From: an uncultured Roseiflexaceae bacterium
GTDB lineage: Bacteria > Chloroflexota > Chloroflexia > Chloroflexales > Roseiflexaceae
DNA: 64,000 bases
Assembly (NCBI GenBank): GCA_937974195.1
Contig: CALJIC010000280.1
Span: 62,001 to 126,000 of the forward strand
Direction: 5' to 3'
Shown here piece after piece: positions 8,478-16,591 of this stretch; the first letter of the stretch is position 1; each line of letters begins with the position of its first letter. Under the pieces are notes generated by a model. That model had not been told where the DNA came from, did not search any database, and saw only the letters and a list, made by a program, of their open reading frames with translations. The position numbers and the translations under genes are program-made.

Positions 8478-11400
8478 ATGACGGAACCTCCCTCTTCCTC
8501 ATCACCTGACCGCAGCGAGATCCACGAGCTCCGCGCCCAGATTACGCAGCTCCAGCAGGCGATTGCCGAGCGCGACCGCCGGATCGACCAGCTCGAGCGC
8601 GATCTCGCAGCGGCCCGACGAGCCGCGACCGAATCCCAGGTAGTGCTCGACACGCTGCTCGACCGGGCGCCGATCGGCTTTGCGATGTACGACCACGAGC
8701 TGCGCTGCGTCCGCGCCAACGCGGCGCTGGTGCAGATGATCGGCCTCCGCGTCGAGGAGCTGCTGGGCCGGACGTTGTCCGAGGTGTTCTCCGAGCCCGC
8801 CCGCGCGATCGAGGATCATATGCGCAGCGTGCTCGTGACGGGCAACCCGATCGTCAACGTGGAGCTGTCGGGGATGGTCCCCGGCTCGCCCAATCTGCGC
8901 CACTGGCTGGTCAGCTACTACCCGGTGTCGGATGTGGACGGCTCGATCCTCGGGGTGGGCGCGATCATGATGGATGACACCACCCGTGTGGAGATGGAGG
9001 CTGCGCTGCGCGAGTCAGAGGCGCGGTTCCGCGGGCTGGTCGAACATCTGCCGATCGTCGTTTACAAGGCTGAGATCGCCGACCTGAACCGCACGAGCTA
9101 CATCAATCCGCAGATCGAAGCGCTGCTGGGCTACACGGCGGAGGAGTGGCTCGCCGACCCGACGTTCTGGCTGAGCCGCGTCCACCCGGACGACATCGAG
9201 CGCCTCCTCAGGGAGCAGGAGCTGGTGTACGACGGCGCGCCGCTCCCGTCCGACCATCGCATGATCGCGCGCGACGGGCGGGTGGTCTGGGTCCACGACG
9301 AGTCGGTGATCATCCGTGACGAGCAGGGCCAGCCGCTGTACCTGCTGGGCTTCACGCAGGACATCACCGCGCGGAAGCGGGCGGAGGACGCGCAGCGCTT
9401 TCTGGCTGAGGCGAGCGGGATCCTGGCCTCCTCGCTGGACTACGACGCGACCCTGGCCAGGATCGCGCAGCTAGCTGTGCCGCGGCTGGCCGACGGCTGC
9501 GCCGTGTATCTCGACCAGGGCGACGGCACGATGCGCATCGTGGCGGTCGCGCACGTCGACCCCGAGCAGGAGGCGCTCGTGCGCGAGCTGGACCGCCGCT
9601 ACCCGATCGGCCGGCGGTCTTTGGCGCAGATCGCCGCCGTGCTGCGCAACGGCAAATCGCTCCTCGCCCCGGCGGCCGCGCTGTCCACGATCCTCGGCGA
9701 GCCCCAGGACGAGCAGCACCGGGAGCTGATACAGCGGCTGCGGGTAAGCTCCATGATGTGCGCCCCGCTGATGGTCGGCGGCCGGGCGCTCGGCGCCCTC
9801 GCCTTTGCGCTCGCCGGAACCCACCACACCTACGGCCCGGAAGATCTCGCGCTGGCGGAAGAGCTGGCGCGGCGCGCGGCCGTCGCCATCGACAACGCCC
9901 GCCTCTACCGCGACACACAGGCCGCCCTGCGCCAGCGCGACGAGTCGCTGCTGCTGCTCGACGCCCTCCTGGCCCACGCCCCGATCGGCATGGGGTTCCT
10001 CGACCGGTCGGCGCGCTACCGGCGGGTGAACCCGGCGCTCGCGGCGATGAACGGCCTGGCCATCGCCGATCACCTCGGCCGGACCGTGCACGAGGTGACG
10101 CCGGCGCTGGCGCAGATCGTCGAGCCGCTCCTGGGGCCGGAGCCGGCGTCTGGCCGCGCCGTGGTCAGCCGCGAGATCAGCAGCGGGGCGGCGGGCTCCT
10201 CGGGGGAGCCGGGGACCTGGCTTGTGACCTCCTTTGCGGTGCAGCTCCCGAGCGGCGAGCCGTGGGGCGTCGGCATCGCGGCGACGGACATCACGCAGCG
10301 CAAGGAGCTGGAGCGTGAGCTGCGCGAGGCCCAGCTGCAGAGCGAGCTCGAGCGGCGCCGGCTGCGCACGGTGCTCGACCTGCTCCCGGTGGGCGTGGTC
10401 ATCGCCGATGTGAACGGCAAGCTCGTGCAGGTGAACGCAGCGATGCGCGAGCTGTGGGGCGGGGAGCCGTCGTTCGAGATGGACGAGGAGAGCGCCGGCC
10501 TGCGCGGGTGGTGGGCGGCCAGCGGTGAGCCGCTCGCCACGCAGCAGTGGGCGCTGATGCGGGCGCTTGAGCACGGCGAGACCTCGCTCAACGAGGAGAT
10601 CGTCATACAGACGCGCGACGGCCGGCGGCGGCGCATTCTCAGCTCCGCGGTCCCGATGCGCGACGAGGCCGGCCAGATCGCCAGCGCGGTCATGGTGAAC
10701 ATCGACATCACCGAGCGGACGGCTCTGGAGCAGAAGCTGCAGCAGGCGCAGCGGCTCGAGAGCCTCGGCGTGCTCGCCGGTGGGATCGCCCACGACTTCA
10801 ACAATCTCCTGGCGGTGATCATCGGCAACGCCGAGCTGGTGCTGGCGGACCTCTCGGCGGACGACCCGGCCCGCGAATCGCTCATCCCGCTGCTCACCGC
10901 GGCCCGGCGCGCCGCGGAGCTGACGCGCCAGATGCTGGCCTACTCCGGCCGCGGCCGCTATGTCATCGAGCGGCTCAACCTCAACGCCCTGATCGGCGAG
11001 CTCGCCACGCTGCTGCGCTCGTCGGTCTCGCGGGCGGTGACGATGCGCACCGAGCTGGACCTGGAGCTGCCGCCGGTCGAGGCCGACGCCACGCAGCTTC
11101 GCCAGGTTGTGATGAACCTGGTGATCAACGCCGGGGAGGCGATCGGCGAGGGCCCCGGCACGATCGTCATCTCGACCTCGTCGCGCTGGATGACGGCCGA
11201 GGCGCTCGCCGACTACCGCTTCGGCAGCGAGCGACCGCCGGGCCACTACGCGGTGCTCACGGTGACCGACACCGGGTGCGGGATGGACGCCCAGACGAGC
11301 GAGCGGATCTTCGACCCGTTCTACACGACGAAGTTTACCGGCCGGGGCCTCGGGCTGGCGGCGGTGCTAGGGATCGTGCGGGCGCACCGCGGGGCGCTGC

Positions 11401-11885
11401 GGGTGGACAGCGCGGTTGGCCGCGGCACGACCTTCACGATCCTGCTGCCCGCCAGCGACGACGCGCCGGGGCCGGACCACGGCGCCCGGAAGGAGCCGCT
11501 GGCTGTTCCCGCGCGGCGGCGGGGCACGGTGCTCGTCGTGGATGATGAGCACGATGTGTGCGTGCTGGCGCAGCGGCAGCTCGAGCGCCTTGGCTACACA
11601 GTTCTGGTCGCGCCGGACGGCGCGGCGGCTGTCCAGCTGTTTCGGGCGCACGCCGGTGAGCTGCGCGCGGTGCTGCTCGACCTGACCATGCCGGGGCTGA
11701 GCGGCGCCAGCGCGCTCCAGCAGATGCGCGCGATCGCGCCGCACGTGCCGGTGGTCGTCATGAGCGGCCACAGCGCCGACGATGTCGTGCGCCAGATCCC
11801 CGGGCTGGGCGCGGAGCACGTGCTCCAGAAGCCGTTTTCGTCGCAGGATCTGGACCGCGTGCTGCGGGCTGTGACCGCCGAGTAG
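8478..11885 (+). CDS. Hybrid sensor histidine kinase: PAS-PAS-GAF-PAS-PAS-HisKA-HATPase-REC
   Basis: An 1135-residue soluble kinase with no predicted membrane segment. Order: coiled coil (15-52), PAS1 (RAPIGFAMYDHELRCVRANA, from about 60), PAS2 with PAC (GLVEHLPIVVYKAEI, about 180-300), GAF (about 305-470), PAS3 (HAPIGMGFLDRSARYRRVNP, from about 490), PAS4 (LLPVGVVIADVNGKLVQVNA, from about 635), HisKA with GGIAHDFNNLLAVIIGNAEL (His about 772), HATPase_c with MNLVINAGEAIG and TDTGCGMD...FYTTKFTGRGLGL, and a C-terminal receiver (VVDDEHDV; Asp about 1067 in LLDLTMPG; Lys in LQKPFS). HDFNNLL is the NtrB-like class. It likely autophosphorylates and passes phosphate to its own receiver. GGAG lies 8 bases before the ATG. 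Its ligand is unknown. Confidence 0.95.
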   Translation: MTEPPSSSSPDRSEIHELRAQITQLQQAIAERDRRIDQLERDLAAARRAATESQVVLDTLLDRAPIGFAMYDHELRCVRANAALVQMIGLRVEELLGRTLSEVFSEPARAIEDHMRSVLVTGNPIVNVELSGMVPGSPNLRHWLVSYYPVSDVDGSILGVGAIMMDDTTRVEMEAALRESEARFRGLVEHLPIVVYKAEIADLNRTSYINPQIEALLGYTAEEWLADPTFWLSRVHPDDIERLLREQELVYDGAPLPSDHRMIARDGRVVWVHDESVIIRDEQGQPLYLLGFTQDITARKRAEDAQRFLAEASGILASSLDYDATLARIAQLAVPRLADGCAVYLDQGDGTMRIVAVAHVDPEQEALVRELDRRYPIGRRSLAQIAAVLRNGKSLLAPAAALSTILGEPQDEQHRELIQRLRVSSMMCAPLMVGGRALGALAFALAGTHHTYGPEDLALAEELARRAAVAIDNARLYRDTQAALRQRDESLLLLDALLAHAPIGMGFLDRSARYRRVNPALAAMNGLAIADHLGRTVHEVTPALAQIVEPLLGPEPASGRAVVSREISSGAAGSSGEPGTWLVTSFAVQLPSGEPWGVGIAATDITQRKELERELREAQLQSELERRRLRTVLDLLPVGVVIADVNGKLVQVNAAMRELWGGEPSFEMDEESAGLRGWWAASGEPLATQQWALMRALEHGETSLNEEIVIQTRDGRRRRILSSAVPMRDEAGQIASAVMVNIDITERTALEQKLQQAQRLESLGVLAGGIAHDFNNLLAVIIGNAELVLADLSADDPARESLIPLLTAARRAAELTRQMLAYSGRGRYVIERLNLNALIGELATLLRSSVSRAVTMRTELDLELPPVEADATQLRQVVMNLVINAGEAIGEGPGTIVISTSSRWMTAEALADYRFGSERPPGHYAVLTVTDTGCGMDAQTSERIFDPFYTTKFTGRGLGLAAVLGIVRAHRGALRVDSAVGRGTTFTILLPASDDAPGPDHGARKEPLAVPARRRGTVLVVDDEHDVCVLAQRQLERLGYTVLVAPDGAAAVQLFRAHAGELRAVLLDLTMPGLSGASALQQMRAIAPHVPVVVMSGHSADDVVRQIPGLGAEHVLQKPFSSQDLDRVLRAVTAE

Positions 11886-11898
11886 GAGGCGCCGCCTC
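11886..11898. terminator. Short hairpin between convergent kinase and methyltransferase genes
   Basis: GAGGC-GCC-GCCTC lies in the 17-bp gap between the two stops (11885 and 11903). It is short and has no T tract, so a terminator role is only likely from its position. Confidence 0.35.
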
Positions 11899-11902
11899 TC
11901 GA

Positions 11903-13477
11903 TCAGCGGCCCCCGCGGCGCCCGATGACCCAGATGTGAACCACCAGGCCGCCGGAGGACGTTCGCAGCTGGTCGAGGATCTGGAGCAGGGCGCGGTGCT
12001 GGTGCAGCGCCTGCTCCATCAGGCGCCGCTGGGCGGTGTACAGAACGGCGCGCCCGCCCGGCCGAAGGTGCTGCCCGATGCGCGCCAGGATCCCCTCGTA
12101 CAGGCGCTGGAGGCCGGCCGCGTCACTCCTGGTGCGCACGCCGAACGGCAGGTTCGCCAGCACCTCGTCGCACGAAAGCCACCCGCCGCGGCCCAGCGCA
12201 TCGGCCTCGACGACCCGGATGCGCCCTTGCAGCCCGGCCGCCGCGATATTAGCCTGCGCGGCCGCCACAGCGTTGAGGCTGCGGTCGAAGCCTAGCAGGG
12301 CCGCCGCCTCGCCGGCCAGGGCGCGCTCGATCAGCAGCGTCGCGCTGCCGCACGTCGGGTCGAGGACCGTGGCGCCGGGCCCGGTGCGCGCGAGCCGGGC
12401 GAGACATGCGGCGATCACCGGGTTGATCGCCGCCGGCACGTCGCGCAGCCGGTAGGCGAAGCGCGTGTCGGGGATGCCGGTGGGCCGGATGATCAGCTGC
12501 GACGAGGCCGGGCTCGTCTCGACCAGCAGCTCGACGGCGTAGCTCGACGGGCTGTCCTGCAGCATCAGCGGCTGGCAGGCGGCGCGCGCGGCCGCCACGA
12601 CTGCGCGGTGCGTCTGGCGCGGCGCCTGCTGCGCGAGCGTGATGCGGAAGCGCAGGACATCGCCGTCGACCTGCAGCCACTCGCGCCAGCGGCGGAGCGG
12701 CGGGCTGGCGCTCAGCAGCGCGGCAACGGCGGAGGCGCACTCATCGGGCCGGTCGAGCGGCAGCGGCGGCCCCACTCCGCCGGGGATCAGCATGCCTCTG
12801 GTGCAGCGCAGCTGCGCAGCCGCCTGCGCCGGGTCGATCTGGTCAGGGCAGGCGAGCCTCCCTTCGCCGACCTGCTCCCAGCGCCCAAAGCCGCGCTCGT
12901 GCGCCTCCGCCGCCGCGACATGCTCGAGCCCGGCTGGGACGTCGAACAGCACCTGAGGGCGCCAGGGCCCCGAACGCCACGCGGCGGGCTGCGGGAGGGC
13001 GCTCACGTGGGCGCTCGCGCGCAGCAGCGCCTCGCGCTCCGGCTCCGTCTGCGGCTCGATCTCCTGGAGACGCTCGGCCGCCTGCGGGCCGCCGATGGCG
13101 CCCAGCGCCAGGATGAGCGAGGGGCGCACCCACCTGACGCTCTCCTGCTCGAGCGCCGCCGTGAGCGCGTCGATGCTGGTCGGCGAGCCGTGGGCGCCCA
13201 GCGCCACCGCGGCATTCTTGCGCACCTTCGCGTCGGGATCGGTCACGACCGCGCGCTCCAGCGCCTCCGTCCCGGCCGGCGTCGGCTTCAGCCTGCCGAG
13301 CAGGAAGGCGGCAGACTGGCGAATGCGCGGGGCAGGGCTCCGGAGCGCCTCGACCAGGTGCGGCGTTGCGGCGCGGCCCGCGGCCAGGAGCGCTGCGCCG
13401 GCCCGCTTCCGCCGCTGCTGATCGTCGGTATCTAGCTGCGCGATGAGCCGCGCGAGATCGGCGTCTGGTGGAGGCAT
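11903..13477 (-). CDS. HEAT-repeat protein fused to a THUMP/RlmKL/Trm-like RNA N2-guanine methyltransferase
   Basis: About 524 residues. Residues 10-165 are HEAT/PBS-lyase-type repeats (LVEALRSPAPRIRQSAAFLL, VVTDPDAKVRKNAAVALGA, then a third). A central region (about 175-330) has the spacing of the substrate-binding part of Trm11/RlmL-type enzymes. The C-terminal Rossmann methyltransferase shows ATVLDPTCGSATLLIERAL (about 365-385), a second SAM motif (LGFDRSLNAVAAAQANI) and the catalytic motif ANLPFGVR near 439, a variant of (D/N)PP(F/Y). RNA guanine methylation is inferred from family; the exact site is unknown. The start at 13477 is favoured on protein alignment; an in-frame ATG at 13528 would add 17 residues. 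An extended -10 lies at 13621-13629. Confidence 0.85.
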   Translation of the reverse strand: MPPPDADLARLIAQLDTDDQQRRKRAGAALLAAGRAATPHLVEALRSPAPRIRQSAAFLLGRLKPTPAGTEALERAVVTDPDAKVRKNAAVALGAHGSPTSIDALTAALEQESVRWVRPSLILALGAIGGPQAAERLQEIEPQTEPEREALLRASAHVSALPQPAAWRSGPWRPQVLFDVPAGLEHVAAAEAHERGFGRWEQVGEGRLACPDQIDPAQAAAQLRCTRGMLIPGGVGPPLPLDRPDECASAVAALLSASPPLRRWREWLQVDGDVLRFRITLAQQAPRQTHRAVVAAARAACQPLMLQDSPSSYAVELLVETSPASSQLIIRPTGIPDTRFAYRLRDVPAAINPVIAACLARLARTGPGATVLDPTCGSATLLIERALAGEAAALLGFDRSLNAVAAAQANIAAAGLQGRIRVVEADALGRGGWLSCDEVLANLPFGVRTRSDAAGLQRLYEGILARIGQHLRPGGRAVLYTAQRRLMEQALHQHRALLQILDQLRTSSGGLVVHIWVIGRRGGR

Positions 13478-13549
13478 ATGCTCACCACGGCGTCGGGCTA
13501 TCGTCGGGAAGCTCTCGGTCACGCGCATTGCGGTGGAGTGGTGCGGGGA

Positions 13550-13600
13550 GACTCTGGGAGGCGAAGCCTCTCCGAACCTCTCCGGGGGTGCGGGGCGAGG
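13550..13600. repeat. Extragenic repeat copy, related to 55575-55630
   Basis: GACTCT, then CGAAGCCTCTCC, then GGGTGCGGGG and CGA occur in the same order as at 55575-55630. Here GGAGGCGAAGCCTCTCC also forms a small hairpin. It falls in the 5' leader of the HEAT-methyltransferase gene. Two dispersed copies suggest an interspersed extragenic element. Confidence 0.5.
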
Positions 13601-13620
13601 GCGGCGCGTGCGTCGCGTGA

Positions 13621-13629
13621 ATCATAGCA
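13621..13629 (-). promoter_or_regulatory. Extended -10 promoter for the HEAT-methyltransferase gene
   Basis: Read on the minus strand this is TGCTATGAT, an extended -10 (TGN + TATGAT). It lies just beyond the stop of the large operon and predicts a leader of about 135 nt before the ATG at 13477. No clear -35. Confidence 0.45.
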
Positions 13630-13648
13630 TACTGCCGGGGAACGCACC

Positions 13649-16579
13649 TTAGCTGCGGCGCGCCCGCGCGTACTCGGCTGCGGCGAGCAGGCGCGGGCGG
13701 GCGGCGAGGAGCCGCGAGAGCCAGCGCTGCCGCTCGAAGCGGTCCGGGACGCACCCCGGGTGGTCGAGGATGTACTGGCGCTGGCAGCCGCGGATGGCGT
13801 TCCAGCGCGCGAGCACATGCTCCCACTCCGCCTGGTCGAGCGCCGCCAGCGCGGCCACGGTCTCACCCTCGGCGGCCGGGCCGTAGGCCAGCCGGGTCAG
13901 GAGCGGGTCGATCGGATCGGGCCGCTCCGGCAGCACAGTTCGCCAATCCGGGCCTGTGTACGGCGGGACTTCGGGCTCCTGCGGCGGCGGCCAGGGCAGC
14001 GGGCGCATCGAGAACGGGCCTGCCGGCGCGCCCTCGCAGCGCAGGACGGCGTACTGGTGCTGCGTAGGGTTCTGCTGGCTGATGTCAGCGGCGGTGATGC
14101 CGCTCGCCGCGTAGGCCCTCGCGTAGACCGAGGCGTCCGGCTCGCTGGTCTGCAGAATGATGCGGTTGGCTGCGTTGATAAGCATGATGTCTCGCAGGTC
14201 GCCGAGCTGGGCGAGGGCCTGGTGGGCGTAGATAGCGGGGATGCCGAGCGAGCGCAGCCGGGTCATCGCCACCTCGAGATCGGCCGCCGCGCCGCCTGCC
14301 AGCACCTGCAGCTCGTCCACGACCAGCGGGTAGCTCGCGCGGGTGGTGTCGGAGCCGCCGCGGGCAAACGCCGCGCGCACGAACGCCTGGAAGACCAGCA
14401 TCCCGACTGCGCCCGCCAGGCCGCCGAGGGTCATGTCCGGCAGCGGCACCAGCACGATCAGCCCGCGCTCGATCGCATCCGTGAGGTTGAATGTCGGCTC
14501 GGCCTGGGTCGCCAGGTAGCGTGTCGTCTCGGAGGTGAGCAGGGCGTCGAGGCGCCGCAGCAGGGCGTCGCGGCTGCTGCGCTGGCCCTCGCCCAGCTGC
14601 CCGAATGTCGTCCGCCAGAAGGAGACGACCTCGACGTTCGACGCGCCCTCGAGCAGCCGCGTGCGGTAGGCGTGGTCCAGCAGCGCCTGCCTGACGTGCG
14701 CGAGCGTTGGCTGCGGCTCGCTCTCCAGCACGAGCAGCGTCGCCATCGTTGCGAACTGCTGCATGCCCGGCGCCTTGCTCCACGTCTCCGGGTCGAGCCG
14801 CGCGAAGATCGCGAGCACCTGCCCGAGCGCCAGGTCCGCGCCGCCGGGCTGGGCCAGGTCGGCGCCCGCCAGCGGGTTCAGCCCGATCGGCCAGGCCGCG
14901 TCGAGCACGTCGAGCAGCACCAGGCGCCCCTCGTCCGCCAGCGGAGTGAGCCGGCGAACTGTCGTGACCAGGCTCCCTTCGCGGTCATCGCCCTTACCGT
15001 CGATCAGCGTGAAGCCGTGCGGCGCGAACTGGACGCAGATATTGGCGAGCAGGCGGCTCTTGCCCGCGCCCATCCCGGCGGTGAGATGCAGGATCTGCCG
15101 CAGGTCGCGAAGCGAGGGGCCGACGGGCGCGTCGGTCCCGTCCGCGTGGCGCGCGTAGCCGACCGCGACCCGGTCGCTGCCGGTGGCCGGGCCGATGAAT
15201 GCGTGTGGCGGCGCCTGGATCCTGCGGCAGTCGAGGAGCCGCACCAGCCCGCTGATCGAGGGCGCCGGCAGATGCCAGAGGCCGGCGAGCTCCGCGGGCG
15301 TCAGGATATCCGGGTCGCGCCAGGGGCGGAGCGGCAGCAGCAGAGTGGCCGGAGGCGTGAAGCGCGGGACTCGCCCGAGGACTGCTGACTGCGCGCCGCG
15401 CCCGTGCCCGATCGGGACGAGGCGCTGGAGCCGGCTGGCGGTGCGAGCCTGGTATGCCGCCAGCGCATTCCCGACTGCGTCCAGGGCCGCGCGTCCTGTG
15501 TCCAGGTTATCGGCGACTGCGACGGCGCGGATGGTCACTTCGAACGGCGCCCCGGCGAGCTTCGTCTCGAGCGCCGCCGCGTCCTGCGCAAGAGCGTAGT
15601 CCTCCTTCTGCTCCAGCCGGAGCTTGAGCGCGGTGCCGCGCCCGCGCCACCCGCGGTTCAGCACCCAGCCGAGCGCGCCCGCGCAGGGGCGCACGACGAT
15701 CTGCAGCTCGACGTAGCTGGCCGCGTGCGGGCGCACCGCTGCCAGCAGCGGCCCCAGCGTGTCGGCCGGGGTCTCGGCGCTGAGCCGCAGCGGGTACTCG
15801 GGCGGGAGCGCGAGGCCGAACTCGCGCCACATGACAACCGGGGCCTCCGCGGCCCTGGCGCGGAGCGGGTCTTCAGCCGGCTCGACGACTGCGCCGGGCG
15901 CGAGGCCGGCGATGGCGTGAGAAACGAGCGCGAGGGCGCGCCCGCGCTGTCGCTCGCTTCCAGCCACGAACGCGCCTAGCTCAGCCGGCTGATCCGGCTC
16001 GGCGCCGATCACCAGCGCGCACCAGGGGGCGCGCCCGGACAGGCGGCCCCGCGTCGGGAGGCCGGCGGCGAGCACGGAGAACAGCTCCATATCCGGCCCG
16101 ACACGAGCGGCTCCACTGCCCGGGCCGGCCTCGCGGGGAAGCAGGACGCGGGCGTAGACGCCGCGCCGGCCATGGTGGGCGGTCGCCCGTGCCTGCAGCG
16201 CCATCGCGCACCCCGCGACCAGCAGCTCGGCGGCGATGCCGAGCAGGCCCACGAGCGCGGCCGCGCGCACCAGCGGCTGCCAGGCGTCATCGAGAGCTGC
16301 GCTCAGCAGCGCGGCTGCGAGGAGCTCCGGCCCGGGCGGCGCGGGCAGCGCCAGAGGCGCGAAGCTGGATGGCTCGACACCGGTGGCTTGGGCGGCGGGA
16401 CGCGTGCTGCCGAAGGTGCGCTCGAGCTGCTGCAGCGGCTCCCGCAGCAGCGCAAGCCCGATGACGACGAGCAGCGCGGAGCGAACGATCGCCGGCAGCA
16501 GCCCAGGGCGCGGCGGTCTGGTGCCACGAGGCGGCTGGGCGCCCGCTCGCCCCGCCGATGGGTGTGATCTGGCAGACAT
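13649..16579 (-). CDS. VirD4/TraG-like membrane-anchored ATPase (type IV coupling protein family)
   Basis: 976 residues. Two hydrophobic segments (about 29-47 and 104-127) precede a long cytoplasmic part. The RecA-like motor has Walker A LTAGMGAGKSRLLANI near 500, FTLIDGKGDD just after it, Walker B SYPLVVDELQVLAGG near 755 and the TraG/VirD4-like sensor stretch AIYAHQALAQLGDLRD. Coupling proteins feed DNA or protein substrates into type IV secretion channels using ATP. A strong GAGGAGGAG lies 5 bases before the ATG. It is the last gene of the 13.6-37 kb operon, 12 bp after the FtsK-like gene. The roughly 470 residues before the motor are unusually long and not recognised. No relaxase is nearby, so the substrate is open. 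Confidence 0.82.
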   Translation of the reverse strand: MSARSHPSAGRAGAQPPRGTRPPRPGLLPAIVRSALLVVIGLALLREPLQQLERTFGSTRPAAQATGVEPSSFAPLALPAPPGPELLAAALLSAALDDAWQPLVRAAALVGLLGIAAELLVAGCAMALQARATAHHGRRGVYARVLLPREAGPGSGAARVGPDMELFSVLAAGLPTRGRLSGRAPWCALVIGAEPDQPAELGAFVAGSERQRGRALALVSHAIAGLAPGAVVEPAEDPLRARAAEAPVVMWREFGLALPPEYPLRLSAETPADTLGPLLAAVRPHAASYVELQIVVRPCAGALGWVLNRGWRGRGTALKLRLEQKEDYALAQDAAALETKLAGAPFEVTIRAVAVADNLDTGRAALDAVGNALAAYQARTASRLQRLVPIGHGRGAQSAVLGRVPRFTPPATLLLPLRPWRDPDILTPAELAGLWHLPAPSISGLVRLLDCRRIQAPPHAFIGPATGSDRVAVGYARHADGTDAPVGPSLRDLRQILHLTAGMGAGKSRLLANICVQFAPHGFTLIDGKGDDREGSLVTTVRRLTPLADEGRLVLLDVLDAAWPIGLNPLAGADLAQPGGADLALGQVLAIFARLDPETWSKAPGMQQFATMATLLVLESEPQPTLAHVRQALLDHAYRTRLLEGASNVEVVSFWRTTFGQLGEGQRSSRDALLRRLDALLTSETTRYLATQAEPTFNLTDAIERGLIVLVPLPDMTLGGLAGAVGMLVFQAFVRAAFARGGSDTTRASYPLVVDELQVLAGGAAADLEVAMTRLRSLGIPAIYAHQALAQLGDLRDIMLINAANRIILQTSEPDASVYARAYAASGITAADISQQNPTQHQYAVLRCEGAPAGPFSMRPLPWPPPQEPEVPPYTGPDWRTVLPERPDPIDPLLTRLAYGPAAEGETVAALAALDQAEWEHVLARWNAIRGCQRQYILDHPGCVPDRFERQRWLSRLLAARPRLLAAAEYARARRS

Positions 16580-16591
16580 GGTCGCTCCTCC

